A stretch of DNA of 64,000 nucleotides. It comes from an uncultured Bacillus sp. Lineage in GTDB: Bacteria > Bacillota > Bacilli > Bacillales_B > DSM-18226. Shown piece after piece: positions 1-8,387 of this stretch. Numbering within the stretch: the stretch's first letter is position 1; every line of letters begins with the position of its first letter. The notes under the pieces are model-generated. The model saw nothing but the letters and a program-made list of their open reading frames with translations, ran no database searches and had not been told where the DNA came from. The translations under genes were made by a program, and so were the position numbers. The stretch covers positions 1 through 64,000 of the forward strand of contig NZ_CAMLDX010000001.1 in assembly GCF_946478885.1 (NCBI RefSeq), written 5' to 3'.

Positions 1-1
1 T

Positions 2-58
2 GAAGAATTAAAAAAGGAAATCGACCAAATTGCCCAAGAGTATTATGCCCAGCAATAA
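2..58 (+). CDS. ispG: C-terminal end of a probable IspG (partial)
   Basis: Only the last 18 codons are in the window, ending EELKKEIDQIAQEYYAQQ and a TAA at 56-58. The charged helical tail resembles the C-terminus of Bacillus IspG (4-hydroxy-3-methylbut-2-en-1-yl diphosphate synthase, MEP isoprenoid pathway). In B. subtilis ispG lies next to yqfX, and the next gene here is yqfX. The call rests mainly on synteny and a short tail, so it is tentative. IspH, the next enzyme of the same pathway, is encoded at 7368-8312. Confidence 0.5.
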   Translation, partial: EELKKEIDQIAQEYYAQQ

Positions 59-150
59 AATAATTCAGGCGGAGTGTCACAAATGCATCGGCTAAGACAT
101 CACAGCATTTGGCTCTGAGATAATCTCGATGTCCTGCGCCAGTCTCCATT

Positions 151-186
151 CAGAAAAGCGCAAGGTAGCTACCTTACGCTTTTCTG
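151..186. terminator. Bidirectional intrinsic terminator between ispG tail and yqfX
   Basis: A long hairpin: CAGAAAAGCG then AAGGTAGCT pairs with AGCTACCTT and CGCTTTTCTG, with one c/a mismatch. A-rich and T-rich ends on the two sides suit termination of the convergent ispG and yqfX transcripts. Confidence 0.8.
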
Positions 187-218
187 TGCTATCGTTTGAA
201 TTTATCTTCCTGCAGCAA

Positions 219-575
219 TTAAAAGAACGGGAGAATAAATAGGCCCATAATTAAGGAGATAGCCCCTATTGCAATCGCCCAAGTACCGGATGATGCTCCT
301 CGTCTTCTGGCAACAAAGCCAAGAATAATGCCTGCTATCCCACACAAGACTGGGAAGACAAACAATGAAATGATGGAAAGAGCCAGTGCAGCGAGACCTA
401 AGCCTGTGCTACGTCCTGCTGTTGATTCATTATCAGCCACTTCCCCGCTTCGCAATGTTAAAGGTTCAGCAAGTTCAGCTGAGGTTTCTTCTTGATAGCC
501 GTCTGTTCCAAAGTCTTCTTCAAACGATCGGCTGTCTTTTTGTAGATCTTGTTTGTCTTGTTCCAGATCTGCCAT
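219..575 (-). CDS. yqfX: YqfX family small membrane protein (DUF4190-like)
   Basis: A 118-residue protein with an acidic N-terminal half (residues 1-50), a linker, and two hydrophobic segments (about 58-84 and 96-118). A short basic turn, ARRRGASSGTW, separates the segments. This is the GLGLAALALSIISL...GIILGFVARR pattern of DUF4190 proteins. The start is ATG at 575, preceded by GAGGG at a usable distance. B. subtilis yqfX occupies the same place beside yqfW. It is presumably anchored in the cytoplasmic membrane with the acidic region in the cytosol; no biochemical role is known. It is transcribed alone, convergent with the gene to its left. Confidence 0.75.
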   Translation of the reverse strand: MADLEQDKQDLQKDSRSFEEDFGTDGYQEETSAELAEPLTLRSGEVADNESTAGRSTGLGLAALALSIISLFVFPVLCGIAGIILGFVARRRGASSGTWAIAIGAISLIMGLFILPFF

Positions 576-856
576 GTTGATCCCTCGCTTTCTTTGTACA
601 TGCGTCCGAATAACTGCAGACGGCTAATCAGAGTGGAATTTGCTGAAGTATTTCAGCGACTTATCCATCCTTGATTGAGCATTACTAGTTTGTGCTTAAT
701 TTCAGTTTTTTCAACATGGCAATATTTTGCTCAATAAGCAAGAAAAACACCCTTTCAGGCTTCCAATCTGTCAACAGGAATAAAGCGAGCTGCTTCTTTG
801 CAGAAAGATACATTTTTGGATAAAATAATACTACAGAATAGATAAGGGTGAACAAA
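576..856. other. Intergenic region between divergent yqfX and yqfW
   Basis: About 280 bp holding the promoter regions of the two divergent genes. I see an AT-rich stretch just before yqfW but no promoter convincing enough to place, no long dyad and no small gene with a ribosome-binding site. Confidence 0.5.
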
Positions 857-1438
857 ATGAAAACACGATTTGGAATTGATATAGACGGAACAGTAACATG
901 TCCTTCATCGATTCTGCCTTATATCAATAGAGCGTTTGGCTTAAATATCACTTTAGAAGATGTAACCAAGTATGAGTTGGATCCATTAGTAAAGGCAGTC
1001 ACGAAAGAAGACTTTGCTAAATGGTATCTGCAAAACGAACAAACCATTTATGCTGAATCTCCTCTTGCTGACGGTGCCAAGCATGTTCTGCAATCATGGG
1101 AGAATAAATATGAACTGTATTTTATCAGTGCCCGTAATTCATACTTGCTTGATTTAACAAAAGAATGGTTTCAGAAACATGAACTGGGATTTGATCACAT
1201 TGATTTACTGGGCTCCCATAATAAAATTGCTGCAGCAAAACAATACCAGGTAGATGTCTTCTTTGAAGATAAGCATGATAATGCGGTCATGATCCATGAG
1301 GAATGCGGCATTCCCGTTATTCTTTTCGATACACCATATAATCGCGATCCGATTCCAGACGGCGTGATTCGTGTCCATCATTGGAGTGAAGCAGCCAGAT
1401 GGATTGATCACTGGTTTCAAAAAGCAAAAGCTCTGTAA
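857..1438 (+). CDS. yqfW: HAD-family putative nucleotidase YqfW
   Basis: A 193-residue HAD-superfamily protein. The N-terminal motif GIDIDGTVTCP gives the DxDGT nucleophile and acid/base pair, ISARNS supplies motif II, and VDVFFEDKHDNA is the motif III/IV region with acidic residues for Mg2+. The family is annotated as 5'(3')-deoxyribonucleotidase-like; the substrate of YqfW is not established. A GTG at 848 is in frame, but AAGGGTG six bases before ATG 857 fits better and matches the family N-terminus (MKTRFGIDIDGT). The gene is monocistronic and convergent with zur; its last codons form one arm of the terminator. Confidence 0.8.
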   Translation: MKTRFGIDIDGTVTCPSSILPYINRAFGLNITLEDVTKYELDPLVKAVTKEDFAKWYLQNEQTIYAESPLADGAKHVLQSWENKYELYFISARNSYLLDLTKEWFQKHELGFDHIDLLGSHNKIAAAKQYQVDVFFEDKHDNAVMIHEECGIPVILFDTPYNRDPIPDGVIRVHHWSEAARWIDHWFQKAKAL

Positions 1439-1458
1439 CAAGATACAGAGCTTTTTTT
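1426..1458. terminator. Bidirectional terminator between yqfW and zur
   Basis: AAAAGCTCTGTA pairs perfectly with TACAGAGCTTTT around a six-base loop, followed by a T run on the plus strand. The left arm lies inside the last codons of yqfW. It likely also ends the znuC-znuB-zur transcript. Confidence 0.85.
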
Positions 1459-1460
1459 AT

Positions 1461-1895
1461 TTACTGCATTCCGGGTGTCTCTCTCTCCGCACATTCTGGA
1501 CAACGTCCATAAATTTCAAATTTATGACCTGATATATCATAGCCCTTTAAGTTCTCAGTTAATTCCTCCATTGGGCATGTCTCAATTTCCTTTGTTTTTC
1601 CGCATCCCAGACAAATAAAATGATGGTGATGGTGATTATGCGAACAAGTTAAACGAAAATGCTTTTCCCCCGACAATTCGGTCAACTCGATAATACCCAG
1701 TTCGACAAAAAGGGATAAATTACGGTAGATCGTATCAAAACTCAGTCCAGGGTACTGATCCTTTAAATGATCCAGCACATCCTTAGCTGTTAAATATTTA
1801 TTGTGATCAGCAAAAAGCTGAAGTATATCTTCCCGTTTTCCAGTATGCTTAAACCCTTTTTTCTTTAATAATAACAGGGCCTGATCAACATTCAT
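1461..1895 (-). CDS. zur: Zinc uptake regulator Zur (Fur family)
   Basis: A 144-residue Fur-family repressor with an N-terminal winged helix (about residues 1-80; [16 protein letters not shown] is the recognition/wing region). A dimerisation domain follows with the His cluster [15 protein letters not shown] at 84-98. C95/C98 (CLGC) and C132/C135 (CPEC) would form the structural Cys4 zinc site. The His-rich pocket, the lack of PerR features and the adjacent zinc transporter genes favour Zur over Fur or PerR. The start overlaps the stop of znuB by 4 bp, so it is the last gene of the operon and probably autoregulated through the box at 3569-3583. Confidence 0.88.
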   Translation of the reverse strand: MNVDQALLLLKKKGFKHTGKREDILQLFADHNKYLTAKDVLDHLKDQYPGLSFDTIYRNLSLFVELGIIELTELSGEKHFRLTCSHNHHHHHFICLGCGKTKEIETCPMEELTENLKGYDISGHKFEIYGRCPECAERETPGMQ

Positions 1896-2752
1896 GGCGT
1901 CTCCTCCCGTTTCAAACTATTTTTATACATCCCTTTTTTGAACAAAATGGATAGAATTAAAATGATAATGGTAATAATGACAATCGTTCCCCCTGGAGCC
2001 AGATCCAAATAATAAGAAATAGCTAGGCCTCCAATCACAGATGTTTCGCCAAAAAAAATCGAATAAAGGATCGTTTGTTTAAAGCCATTTGCCAGTCTGA
2101 TGGCAGCAGCAACTGGAATCGTCATAAGAGAAGATACCAATAAAATTCCTACGATTCTCATGGACGCAGCAATCACTAAAGCAACCATGACGATAAACAT
2201 TAAATGCAAGACTTGAACAGGAATCCCTGATGCCTTCGCATGTTCTTCATCAAACGAAATTAAAAAAAGCTCTTTATAAAAAAGAATAACCATTGCAATA
2301 ACGAAAAGACTAATACATACAATTACCCACAGATCTGTTCTGCTGACGGCCGAAACGCTACCGAATAAATAACTGAATAAGTCCGTATTAAAACCGTCTG
2401 CGAGCGAAATAAAAATCACGCTTAAGCCGATTCCTCCAGAAAGAATGATCGGAATGGCAAGCTCCTGATAATGCTTGTAAACAGTCCGCAGTTTTTCAAT
2501 AAAAAGCGAGCCCATCACCGAAAAGGCCATCCCCATATAAATGGGATTTAACGAACCTGCCGGCAGAAGCTTTTTTTCCAGCAAAAGACTGGCTGCAATT
2601 CCGGCAAGCGTTACATGGCTGAGAGCATCTGCAATTAACGACAATCTGCGTACCACTATAAATACCCCAAGAAGCGGGGCAATAATGCCAATAATCATTC
2701 CCGTAAAGAAGGCATTTTGCAAAAATTCATATTGAAGAATCCCCTCGATCAT
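1892..2752 (-). CDS. znuB: Zinc ABC transporter permease
   Basis: A 286-residue ABC-3 family permease with about eight hydrophobic segments across its length. The conserved cytoplasmic motif [17 protein letters not shown] (about 37-53) contacts the ATPase. The family moves Zn2+ or Mn2+; zinc is inferred from the downstream zur. The gene overlaps znuC by 4 bp on one side and zur by 4 bp on the other, so the three are translationally coupled. No solute-binding protein gene is in this cluster, so the lipoprotein partner must be encoded elsewhere. The equivalent could also be named adcB. Confidence 0.87.
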   Translation of the reverse strand: MIEGILQYEFLQNAFFTGMIIGIIAPLLGVFIVVRRLSLIADALSHVTLAGIAASLLLEKKLLPAGSLNPIYMGMAFSVMGSLFIEKLRTVYKHYQELAIPIILSGGIGLSVIFISLADGFNTDLFSYLFGSVSAVSRTDLWVIVCISLFVIAMVILFYKELFLISFDEEHAKASGIPVQVLHLMFIVMVALVIAASMRIVGILLVSSLMTIPVAAAIRLANGFKQTILYSIFFGETSVIGGLAISYYLDLAPGGTIVIITIIILILSILFKKGMYKNSLKREETP

Positions 2753-3552
2753 TTCCAGTTCCCTCCTGTTGCAGGAACATGTTGTGAGTGATTGTGACCA
2801 TGCGACAGCATATGAAGATCATATCCATAAAAGGAGGACATGCCGTTATGATTCATTTCCTTAAACTCCTTCGTATTCCCATGAAAATATAAATGTTTAT
2901 TTAAGCAGGCCACATGGGTCACCTTGTCGGTTATCGTTCCAATATCATGTGTAACAAGTACTAACGTAATTCCAAGCTTTTGATTTAAATCTCCCAGCAT
3001 TTCATAAAAAGCCCGTACATGCTCGGCATCGACCCCGACTGTCGGTTCATCAAGGATAAGCAGTTGCGGATCACTAACAAGGGCTCTGGCAATAAATACT
3101 CTTTGCTGCTGTCCACCGGAGAGCTCGCCGATATTTCTTTTGAGAAAAGGAGTCAATCCTACCGACTCAATCGCTTGATAAACTTTATCCTGATCTTTCT
3201 TTTTCATATAATGAAACAGTCCGATTTTTTTAGTTAATCCGCTTTTAACCACCTCATAAACGGTTGCCGGAAATCCAGTATTAAAGGAATTGGCCTTCTG
3301 TGACACAAATCCAATCTTCTCCCAATCCTTAAACCGGCTGATTTCTTCATCAAAAAGCCGGATCTCTCCATTTTGTTTTTTCAACAGGCCAAGAATTAGC
3401 TTCAGCATAGTTGATTTTCCTGAGCCATTTGATCCGACGATTCCAAGAAAGGACCCTTTTGCTACTTGAAGATTGATGTCTTCAAGAACATATTCGCGTT
3501 CATAGCGATAAGAAAGTCGCTTAATATCTATTACTAATGGTTCATTATCCAT
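2749..3552 (-). CDS. znuC: Zinc ABC transporter ATP-binding protein
   Basis: A 267-residue ABC ATPase: Walker A GSNGSGKST (about 40-48), Q-loop at FVSQK, signature LSGGQQQR (144-151), Walker B LLILDEP (164-170) and switch His in VTHD. The C-terminus is His-rich (HMLSHGHNHSQH), a plausible zinc-sensing or buffering tail seen in some zinc transporter ATPases. An in-frame GTG lies at 3561, but ATG 3552 with AGGTGAT upstream is the better start. It is the first gene of the znuC-znuB-zur operon, read from a promoter that overlaps the Zur box. Confidence 0.87.
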   Translation of the reverse strand: MDNEPLVIDIKRLSYRYEREYVLEDINLQVAKGSFLGIVGSNGSGKSTMLKLILGLLKKQNGEIRLFDEEISRFKDWEKIGFVSQKANSFNTGFPATVYEVVKSGLTKKIGLFHYMKKKDQDKVYQAIESVGLTPFLKRNIGELSGGQQQRVFIARALVSDPQLLILDEPTVGVDAEHVRAFYEMLGDLNQKLGITLVLVTHDIGTITDKVTHVACLNKHLYFHGNTKEFKEMNHNGMSSFYGYDLHMLSHGHNHSQHVPATGGNWK

Positions 3553-3568
3553 GTTTATCACCTGTATT

Positions 3569-3583
3569 TCGTAATCAATCCGA
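3569..3583. promoter_or_regulatory. Candidate Zur box
   Basis: TCGTAATCAATCCGA differs at two positions from the known B. subtilis Zur operator TCGTAATNATTACGA. It lies between the likely -10 element (3589-3594) and the znuC start, where repressor binding would block initiation. Its position before a zur-containing operon supports zinc-dependent autoregulation. Confidence 0.75.
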
Positions 3584-3588
3584 TTTAG

Positions 3589-3617
3589 AGTATACAGGAA
3601 GAATCAGAAAATGTAAA
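3589..3617 (-). promoter_or_regulatory. SigA-type promoter of znuC-znuB-zur
   Basis: On the minus strand, TTTACA (3617-3612), 17 bases, then TATACT (3594-3589) with a TG two bases upstream. Transcription would start about 3582, inside the Zur box. Confidence 0.65.
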
Positions 3618-3694
3618 GAGCAGAAGCATTACAGGAGAATAGGTGATGTCACTTTTTCTAAGCATCGATCATAGGATATATCGAGGTGGGCAGC

Positions 3695-3949
3695 ATGAAA
3701 ATCTTTGAGAATATTATCAATCAAAAAATCAGCACGATGACTGCAGATGAATTATTGAAATACGCAAACCAGTTTCAAATCTCAATAACGAGGCAGCAGG
3801 CCGAACAAATAGCTGATTATTTACGGAGAAAGCAGGTTAATATCTTTGATGATACTGAACGAAAATTATTCATTAAAGAGCTTGCCAAAACAACCGGTGC
3901 GGATACAGCCAAACAGGTAAATCAATTGTTTTTACTTTTCACGAAATAA
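3695..3949 (+). CDS. yqfT: YqfT, DUF2624 family protein
   Basis: An 84-residue soluble, mostly helical protein (MKIFENIINQKISTMTADELLKYANQF...). It matches B. subtilis YqfT in size, sequence style and place between the zinc operon/zur and nfo. No catalytic motif or membrane segment is visible and no function is known. The in-frame GTG at 3686 lies inside the ribosome-binding site GAGGTGGG, so ATG 3695 is chosen. The gene is convergent with nfo and ends in a hairpin shared with it. Confidence 0.75.
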   Translation: MKIFENIINQKISTMTADELLKYANQFQISITRQQAEQIADYLRRKQVNIFDDTERKLFIKELAKTTGADTAKQVNQLFLLFTK

Positions 3950-3954
3950 GAGAA

Positions 3955-3990
3955 CTTCAGACACCGCAAATATATTCACGGTGTCTGAAG
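3955..3990. terminator. Bidirectional terminator between yqfT and nfo
   Basis: CTTCAGACACCG pairs perfectly with CGGTGTCTGAAG around a 12-base loop. The T tracts are weak on both sides. The CAGACACC core recalls the larger dyad at 55207-55294. Confidence 0.7.
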
Positions 3991-3997
3991 GACTTCT

Positions 3998-4891
3998 CTA
4001 ACTGTTCATCACGTCTGCCAAAAGGTTTTCATTGAATGTTTTATGACGCAGCATGGCAATTTCATGCTTATAGGGTGGCTTTTTATGATCCTTATCTTCA
4101 CCGACATACGGGGTTTCAAGAATCTTCGGTACATCCATTAACTGCGGATGATGAACGATATAATTTAATGCCTTAAATCCGATATGGCCGAAGCCAATAT
4201 TTTCGTGGCGGTCTTTTCTCATTCCACGAGCGTTTTTACTATCATTGATATGAAGCACCTTTATCCTGTCAACCCCGATCACGTGGTCAAACTCATTCAG
4301 CACACCATCAAAGTCTTCCACAATGTTGTAACCGGCATCATGAGTATGGCACGTATCAAAGCAAACAGATAGCTTATCATTTTGGATCACACCGTCCATA
4401 ATCATGGCCAGTTCTTCAAAAGTCCTACCACATTCCGAACCCTTTCCGGCCATGGTTTCAAGAGCGATCTGTAGGTTTTCTTTCCCTGTCAGCACTTCAT
4501 TTAAACCTTCGATAATCTTTTTAATCCCAACTTCTGCCCCTTCTTTGACGTGGGCACCTGGATGAAGCACAATCTGGCGGGCGCCAATGGCTTCTGTCCG
4601 TTCTATTTCAGAGCGCAAAAAACTTACGCCCAGCTCAAACGTTGCAGGATTAACAGCATTGCCAATATTGATGATATAGGGGGCATGGACAATCATTTCA
4701 TTGATGCCATTCGCCTCCATATGCTTTCGTCCAGCTTCAATATTTAAATCCTCTACTTTTTTTCTTCTCGTGTTTTGCGGTGCGCCTGTATAAATCATAA
4801 ATGTATTTGCTCCATAGGAAACAGCCTCTTCACTTGCTGCGAGCAACATTTTTTTCCCGCTCATGGATACATGCGATCCTATTTTAAGCAT
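3998..4891 (-). CDS. nfo: Endonuclease IV (AP endonuclease)
   Basis: A 297-residue TIM-barrel enzyme, the usual length of Nfo. It cleaves DNA 5' of abasic sites in base excision repair. Zinc-ligand signatures are visible: the N-terminal [16 protein letters not shown]-type [29 protein letters not shown] and the [12 protein letters not shown] region. In B. subtilis nfo contributes to spore DNA repair. It lies 18 bp downstream of cshB on the same strand and is probably cotranscribed with it. Confidence 0.95.
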   Translation of the reverse strand: MLKIGSHVSMSGKKMLLAASEEAVSYGANTFMIYTGAPQNTRRKKVEDLNIEAGRKHMEANGINEMIVHAPYIINIGNAVNPATFELGVSFLRSEIERTEAIGARQIVLHPGAHVKEGAEVGIKKIIEGLNEVLTGKENLQIALETMAGKGSECGRTFEELAMIMDGVIQNDKLSVCFDTCHTHDAGYNIVEDFDGVLNEFDHVIGVDRIKVLHINDSKNARGMRKDRHENIGFGHIGFKALNYIVHHPQLMDVPKILETPYVGEDKDHKKPPYKHEIAMLRHKTFNENLLADVMNS

Positions 4892-4909
4892 GGATGTCCC
4901 CTCTCCTTC

Positions 4910-6226
4910 TTACTTACCTTTTCTTTGTATTTTTTTTTGCCGTTTTTTAAATTCTTCTGTTTCTTGCTGTAGCTTCTTTTTATAACCAGGTTTAACTTTT
5001 TTCGGTTTTTTGAACATAGACTTTGCCTTTAAATCGATCTCATTCACTTGTCTCTGACGTTTTTTCCTTCTGTTACGGTCTTCAAGTTCCTGCCATTCAC
5101 CATTTTGAAAATCCGCATTTTTAAACTCAATCCCCATTTTTTCAAGATGGATCAATGCATCCTCGTCGCTGTCATCATAGATGGTAAGGGCGATTCCCGA
5201 TGTACCGGCACGGGCGGTTCTGCCGACACGGTGGATGTAAAAATCCAGGTCTGTTGGAAGTTCATAATTGATCACATGGCTAATTCCCTGAATATCGATC
5301 CCCCTTGCAGCTAAATCGGTAGCCACAATGTATTGAAATTCCAAATTGAGGATTTGTTTCATCATTTTTCTTCGTTCACGGGGTGCCAAATCACCATGGA
5401 TTCTGCCAACTTTCATCCCTTTAGCCATAAGACCATCTGCAACCTCATCTGCCTTTTTCTTCGTATTTGTAAATACAATAGCCAAATAAGGGTTAAAATG
5501 GAGCAATGCCTGGTGAACCAGGTTCAGCTTGTTCCGATGTCTTGAGGGCAGCAAAAAATGCTCAATATTGGCCGCAGTTGCCTGCTTCGGAGCAATATGG
5601 ATATACTTCGGATTTTCCATATATTTTTTTAAAAATGGCTTTAATTTTTCTGGAATCGTTGCAGAGAACACAAGCATTTGTAGATTTTTCGGCAAGCGTG
5701 TAGCAATTCGGTCAACATCCTCAAGAAATCCCATATCCAGCATTAAATCTGCTTCATCGACGATCAGCATCCCGGCTGTGTGAACAAGCAGTGCCTGCTC
5801 AGAAACGAGATCATTGATACGATATGGTGTGCCGACAATAACCTGTGGCTGGCTTTTTAGCTTCTCAATCGATTTTTGTTTATCCGTTCCACCGATAAAC
5901 AAACGAGCAGTGATTTCTTTTCCTTCTCCGGAGTGCCCTGTCACCTTCAACACTTCCTGATAGATTTGCGATGCCAGCTCCCTTGTTGGAGCGGTAATAA
6001 TAACCTGTACTTCCTGGCGATCTGTGTCAATCTGATTCAAGGAAGACAATAAATAAGAATGGGTTTTTCCGGTTCCTGTCTGGGACTGACCGACAATGCT
6101 CTCTCCCTTCAGTACTGCTGGAATAATCCGTTCCTGTATGTCAGTAGGTTGATAAAAGCCTAGTTCTTTCACTGCTTCTATTATAAATGGTTTTAATTGA
6201 AAACCTGTAAATTTTGTCTCGTTCAT
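4910..6226 (-). CDS. cshB: DEAD-box RNA helicase CshB
   Basis: A 438-residue ATP-dependent RNA helicase. Motifs in order: Q-motif (FYQPTDIQERIIP), Walker A QSQTGTGKTH, PTRELASQ, DEAD as VDEADLMLD, SAT as VFSATIP, TNTKKKADE, and the C-terminal HRVGRTARAG. The last about 60 residues are highly basic (KKPKKVKPGYKKK...), a likely RNA-binding tail. Helicases of this type remodel structured mRNA and ribosome precursors, often in the cold. Synteny with B. subtilis yqfR (cshB) beside nfo decides the name among the paralogues. Confidence 0.9.
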   Translation of the reverse strand: MNETKFTGFQLKPFIIEAVKELGFYQPTDIQERIIPAVLKGESIVGQSQTGTGKTHSYLLSSLNQIDTDRQEVQVIITAPTRELASQIYQEVLKVTGHSGEGKEITARLFIGGTDKQKSIEKLKSQPQVIVGTPYRINDLVSEQALLVHTAGMLIVDEADLMLDMGFLEDVDRIATRLPKNLQMLVFSATIPEKLKPFLKKYMENPKYIHIAPKQATAANIEHFLLPSRHRNKLNLVHQALLHFNPYLAIVFTNTKKKADEVADGLMAKGMKVGRIHGDLAPRERRKMMKQILNLEFQYIVATDLAARGIDIQGISHVINYELPTDLDFYIHRVGRTARAGTSGIALTIYDDSDEDALIHLEKMGIEFKNADFQNGEWQELEDRNRRKKRQRQVNEIDLKAKSMFKKPKKVKPGYKKKLQQETEEFKKRQKKIQRKGK

Positions 6227-6389
6227 GTATGATTAACTCCTTTTTTCTTCGAGCCTCTACCTTAGCATTATAGCCAAATCATTGTCAATACAGCCTAATT
6301 AGCCTATTCTATTATAATCAATAATGGTTTAAAGCACCAGTAAATCCTCTTTGCCTGATCTATTTCGCGATAAATCCGCAGTAGCATAA

Positions 6390-6416
6390 ACCAAATAGGT
6401 GAATGTGCATATCCTA
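6390..6416 (+). promoter_or_regulatory. Possible SigK-type promoter of yqfQ
   Basis: CATATCCTA at 6408-6416 matches the SigK -10 consensus CATANNNTA, with an AC dinucleotide (390-391) sixteen bases upstream as in SigK promoters. It lies about 65 bp before yqfQ, whose relatives are spore-associated. Short motifs occur by chance, so this is tentative. Confidence 0.4.
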
Positions 6417-6482
6417 TAAGAGATACATTGGTTCATCATCGTTAGAATTATTGAGTACACAAAAAAGAAGGGAGTCAATCAC

Positions 6483-7124
6483 ATGATGCCAAGGAATCCC
6501 TCCTATCTGCCAATGGCCATGAGGAGGCCGCAGCCAATGAAGATGCATCCCGGTTATTTCAGAGCAATGTACGGGGAAGCGCCATCCTTTCTCCCCCATT
6601 TCGGAAGACCTGTTCCCATGCGGCAATCACAGGGCGGGGGCGGCCTATTGGCGAAATTATTGAATAAAGGAAATCAAAGCAGAGGAATCCGTAGCTTAAA
6701 TCCACTTGGAGGGATGGGTGTACAAAATGCAGGCAGGGGAGCTTCAATATTGCAAACACTGACAAACCCTTCCTCTATTAACGGCTTCTTAACCAATACA
6801 CAAAAGGTATTGAACACAGCACAGCAAATTGGACCGATCATACAGCAGGTCCAACAGTACGGACCAATTATGAAAAATCTCCCCACCATGTGGCGTCTGT
6901 ACAAAGGGCTGAAAAATATGCCAAACACAGCAAATGAAGACGATAATAATTCCTCTTTTGAGAACAATCAAAAAGAGAATACGGATGAAATAAAGCAACA
7001 TTCAAATTTATCTGCTATCCATCATGAACCATCGAAGGTTTCGCAAAAAGCCGAGTCAAGAGTAGCTCTTACATCTTCCAAATGGAAAGAGCCCCTCCCC
7101 TCAGCTCCAAAACTGTATATTTAA
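6483..7124 (+). CDS. yqfQ: YqfQ/VrrA family spore-associated protein
   Basis: A 213-residue low-complexity protein with a Pro/Met/Arg-rich N-terminus (NPSYLPMAMRRPQPMKMHPG), a Gly-rich stretch near residue 52 (GGGG) and a Gln-rich middle (QQIGPIIQQVQQYGP). It ends in an Asn/Glu/Ser-rich tail. The Bacillus YqfQ family, which includes VrrA of B. anthracis, has this composition and sits between cshB and ispH. No enzymatic motif is visible. AAGGGAG upstream supports ATG 6483, with ATG 6486 also possible. A SigK-like promoter precedes it, consistent with mother-cell expression, which is inference. Confidence 0.7.
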   Translation: MMPRNPSYLPMAMRRPQPMKMHPGYFRAMYGEAPSFLPHFGRPVPMRQSQGGGGLLAKLLNKGNQSRGIRSLNPLGGMGVQNAGRGASILQTLTNPSSINGFLTNTQKVLNTAQQIGPIIQQVQQYGPIMKNLPTMWRLYKGLKNMPNTANEDDNNSSFENNQKENTDEIKQHSNLSAIHHEPSKVSQKAESRVALTSSKWKEPLPSAPKLYI

Positions 7125-7160
7125 GTGCCTGCATGCTCTGTCACTCATCCCATTATCTGA

Positions 7161-7237
7161 ATGTCGTGTATCTTCTTCAATTTATGCCCCATCATCATTG
7201 ACAAACAATCCTGCTGCTAAAGAACGATACACGACAT
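7161..7237. repeat. Long inverted repeat downstream of yqfQ
   Basis: ATGTCGTGTATCTTCTT (7161-7177) pairs with AAGAACGATACACGACAT (7220-7237), 17 base pairs with one bulged C, around a 42-base loop. There is no T tract after it. It may be a terminator or processing hairpin of yqfQ, or a small structured RNA. Confidence 0.65.
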
Positions 7238-7299
7238 CTCCTCATTTCCTGTTTTATTTCCACCTAGAGAACATCCACTTCCAACACTTTAGATTGGTT

Positions 7300-7328
7300 T
7301 TGTATAATTACATATAGTTTTATATAAT
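7300..7328 (+). promoter_or_regulatory. SigA-type promoter of ispH
   Basis: TTGTAT (7300-7305), 17 bases, TATAAT (7323-7328). The start of transcription would be about 30 bases before the ispH ATG, which is preceded by GAGAGGA. Confidence 0.6.
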
Positions 7329-7367
7329 GTATGAGAGAATCTATAGAAAAAGTGAGAGGATATACCG

Positions 7368-8312
7368 ATGAAGGTTATTAAGATTTCACCGCGTGGCTAT
7401 TGCTATGGGGTAGTGGATGCTATGGTGATTGCCCGCAATGCGGCTTTAGATAAAACGTTACCAAGACCCATATATATTTTGGGCATGATCGTCCATAATA
7501 AACATGTGACAGATGCCTTTGCAGAAGAAGGCATCATAACATTAGATGGGAAAAACCGCAAAGAAATATTAGAACAAGTGGACAGCGGAACGGTAATTTT
7601 TACAGCTCATGGAATTTCTCCGGAGGTACGGACACTCGCCAAACAAAAAGGATTGGTGACGATTGATGCTACATGCCCGGACGTTACAAAAACGCATAAT
7701 TTAATCAGGGAAAAGGAAAAAGAAGGCTATACCGTCATTTATATCGGCAAAAAAGGACACCCCGAGCCAGAAGGCGCTATCGGCGTCGCTCCCCAGATTG
7801 TCCATTTAGTCTCTAATTGCGAGGATGTCGAAAATCTGAGCATTCATTCGGATAAAATCCTGGTGACAAATCAAACCACGATGAGTCAGTGGGATGTTGC
7901 CCATATTATGGAAACGATCAAAGAAAAATACCCGCATGCAGAGTTTCATAAAGAGATCTGTCTGGCAACGCAACAAAGACAGGAGGCTGTTTCCAAACAG
8001 GCTGGTGAAGCAGACGTGCTGATTGTGGTGGGAGATCCGCGCAGTAACAATTCAAATCGTCTTGCCCAGGTTTCCGAGGAAATCGCCGGGACGAAGGCAT
8101 ACCGTATTTCTGATATTAGCGAGCTGGAACTGGAATGGATTAAGGAGGCTGAAACGGTCGCCGTCACTTCCGGCGCTTCCACTCCAACGCCAATCACGAA
8201 AGAAGTGATCAGCTTCCTTGAACAATATAATCCACAAGATGCAAATACATGGGAAAGAAAGAAGCAGGTTCCATTAAGCAAAATTTTGCCAAAAGTCAAA
8301 ACTAGCGACTAA
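7368..8312 (+). CDS. ispH: 4-hydroxy-3-methylbut-2-enyl diphosphate reductase
   Basis: A 314-residue IspH (LytB). It catalyses the last step of the MEP pathway, making IPP and DMAPP from HMBPP. The three Cys ligands of the [4Fe-4S] cluster are visible in GYCYGV (C12), DATCPDV (about C103) and EICLATQ (about C200). TAHGISP and the TSGASTPTP loop near the C-terminus bind substrate. It is plus-stranded and alone, with its own promoter and a strong downstream terminator. Confidence 0.95.
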   Translation: MKVIKISPRGYCYGVVDAMVIARNAALDKTLPRPIYILGMIVHNKHVTDAFAEEGIITLDGKNRKEILEQVDSGTVIFTAHGISPEVRTLAKQKGLVTIDATCPDVTKTHNLIREKEKEGYTVIYIGKKGHPEPEGAIGVAPQIVHLVSNCEDVENLSIHSDKILVTNQTTMSQWDVAHIMETIKEKYPHAEFHKEICLATQQRQEAVSKQAGEADVLIVVGDPRSNNSNRLAQVSEEIAGTKAYRISDISELELEWIKEAETVAVTSGASTPTPITKEVISFLEQYNPQDANTWERKKQVPLSKILPKVKTSD

Positions 8313-8320
8313 AAAAATCC

Positions 8321-8365
8321 AGGCTGTCCGAATATGAAGTAACTTCCATATTTGGACAGCCTTTT
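8321..8365. terminator. Terminator of ispH, convergent with yqfO
   Basis: AGGCTGTCC then AATATG and CATATT then GGACAGCCT form a long hairpin with small mismatches in the middle, followed by TTTTGTT on the plus strand. Confidence 0.8.
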
Positions 8366-8387
8366 GTTGCGCTCCCTAAGGACATGC

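Noticed and set aside
7161..7237. CRISPR-like or tandem repeat array
   Set aside because: Only a single inverted pair; no repeated unit with spacers is present anywhere in the window.
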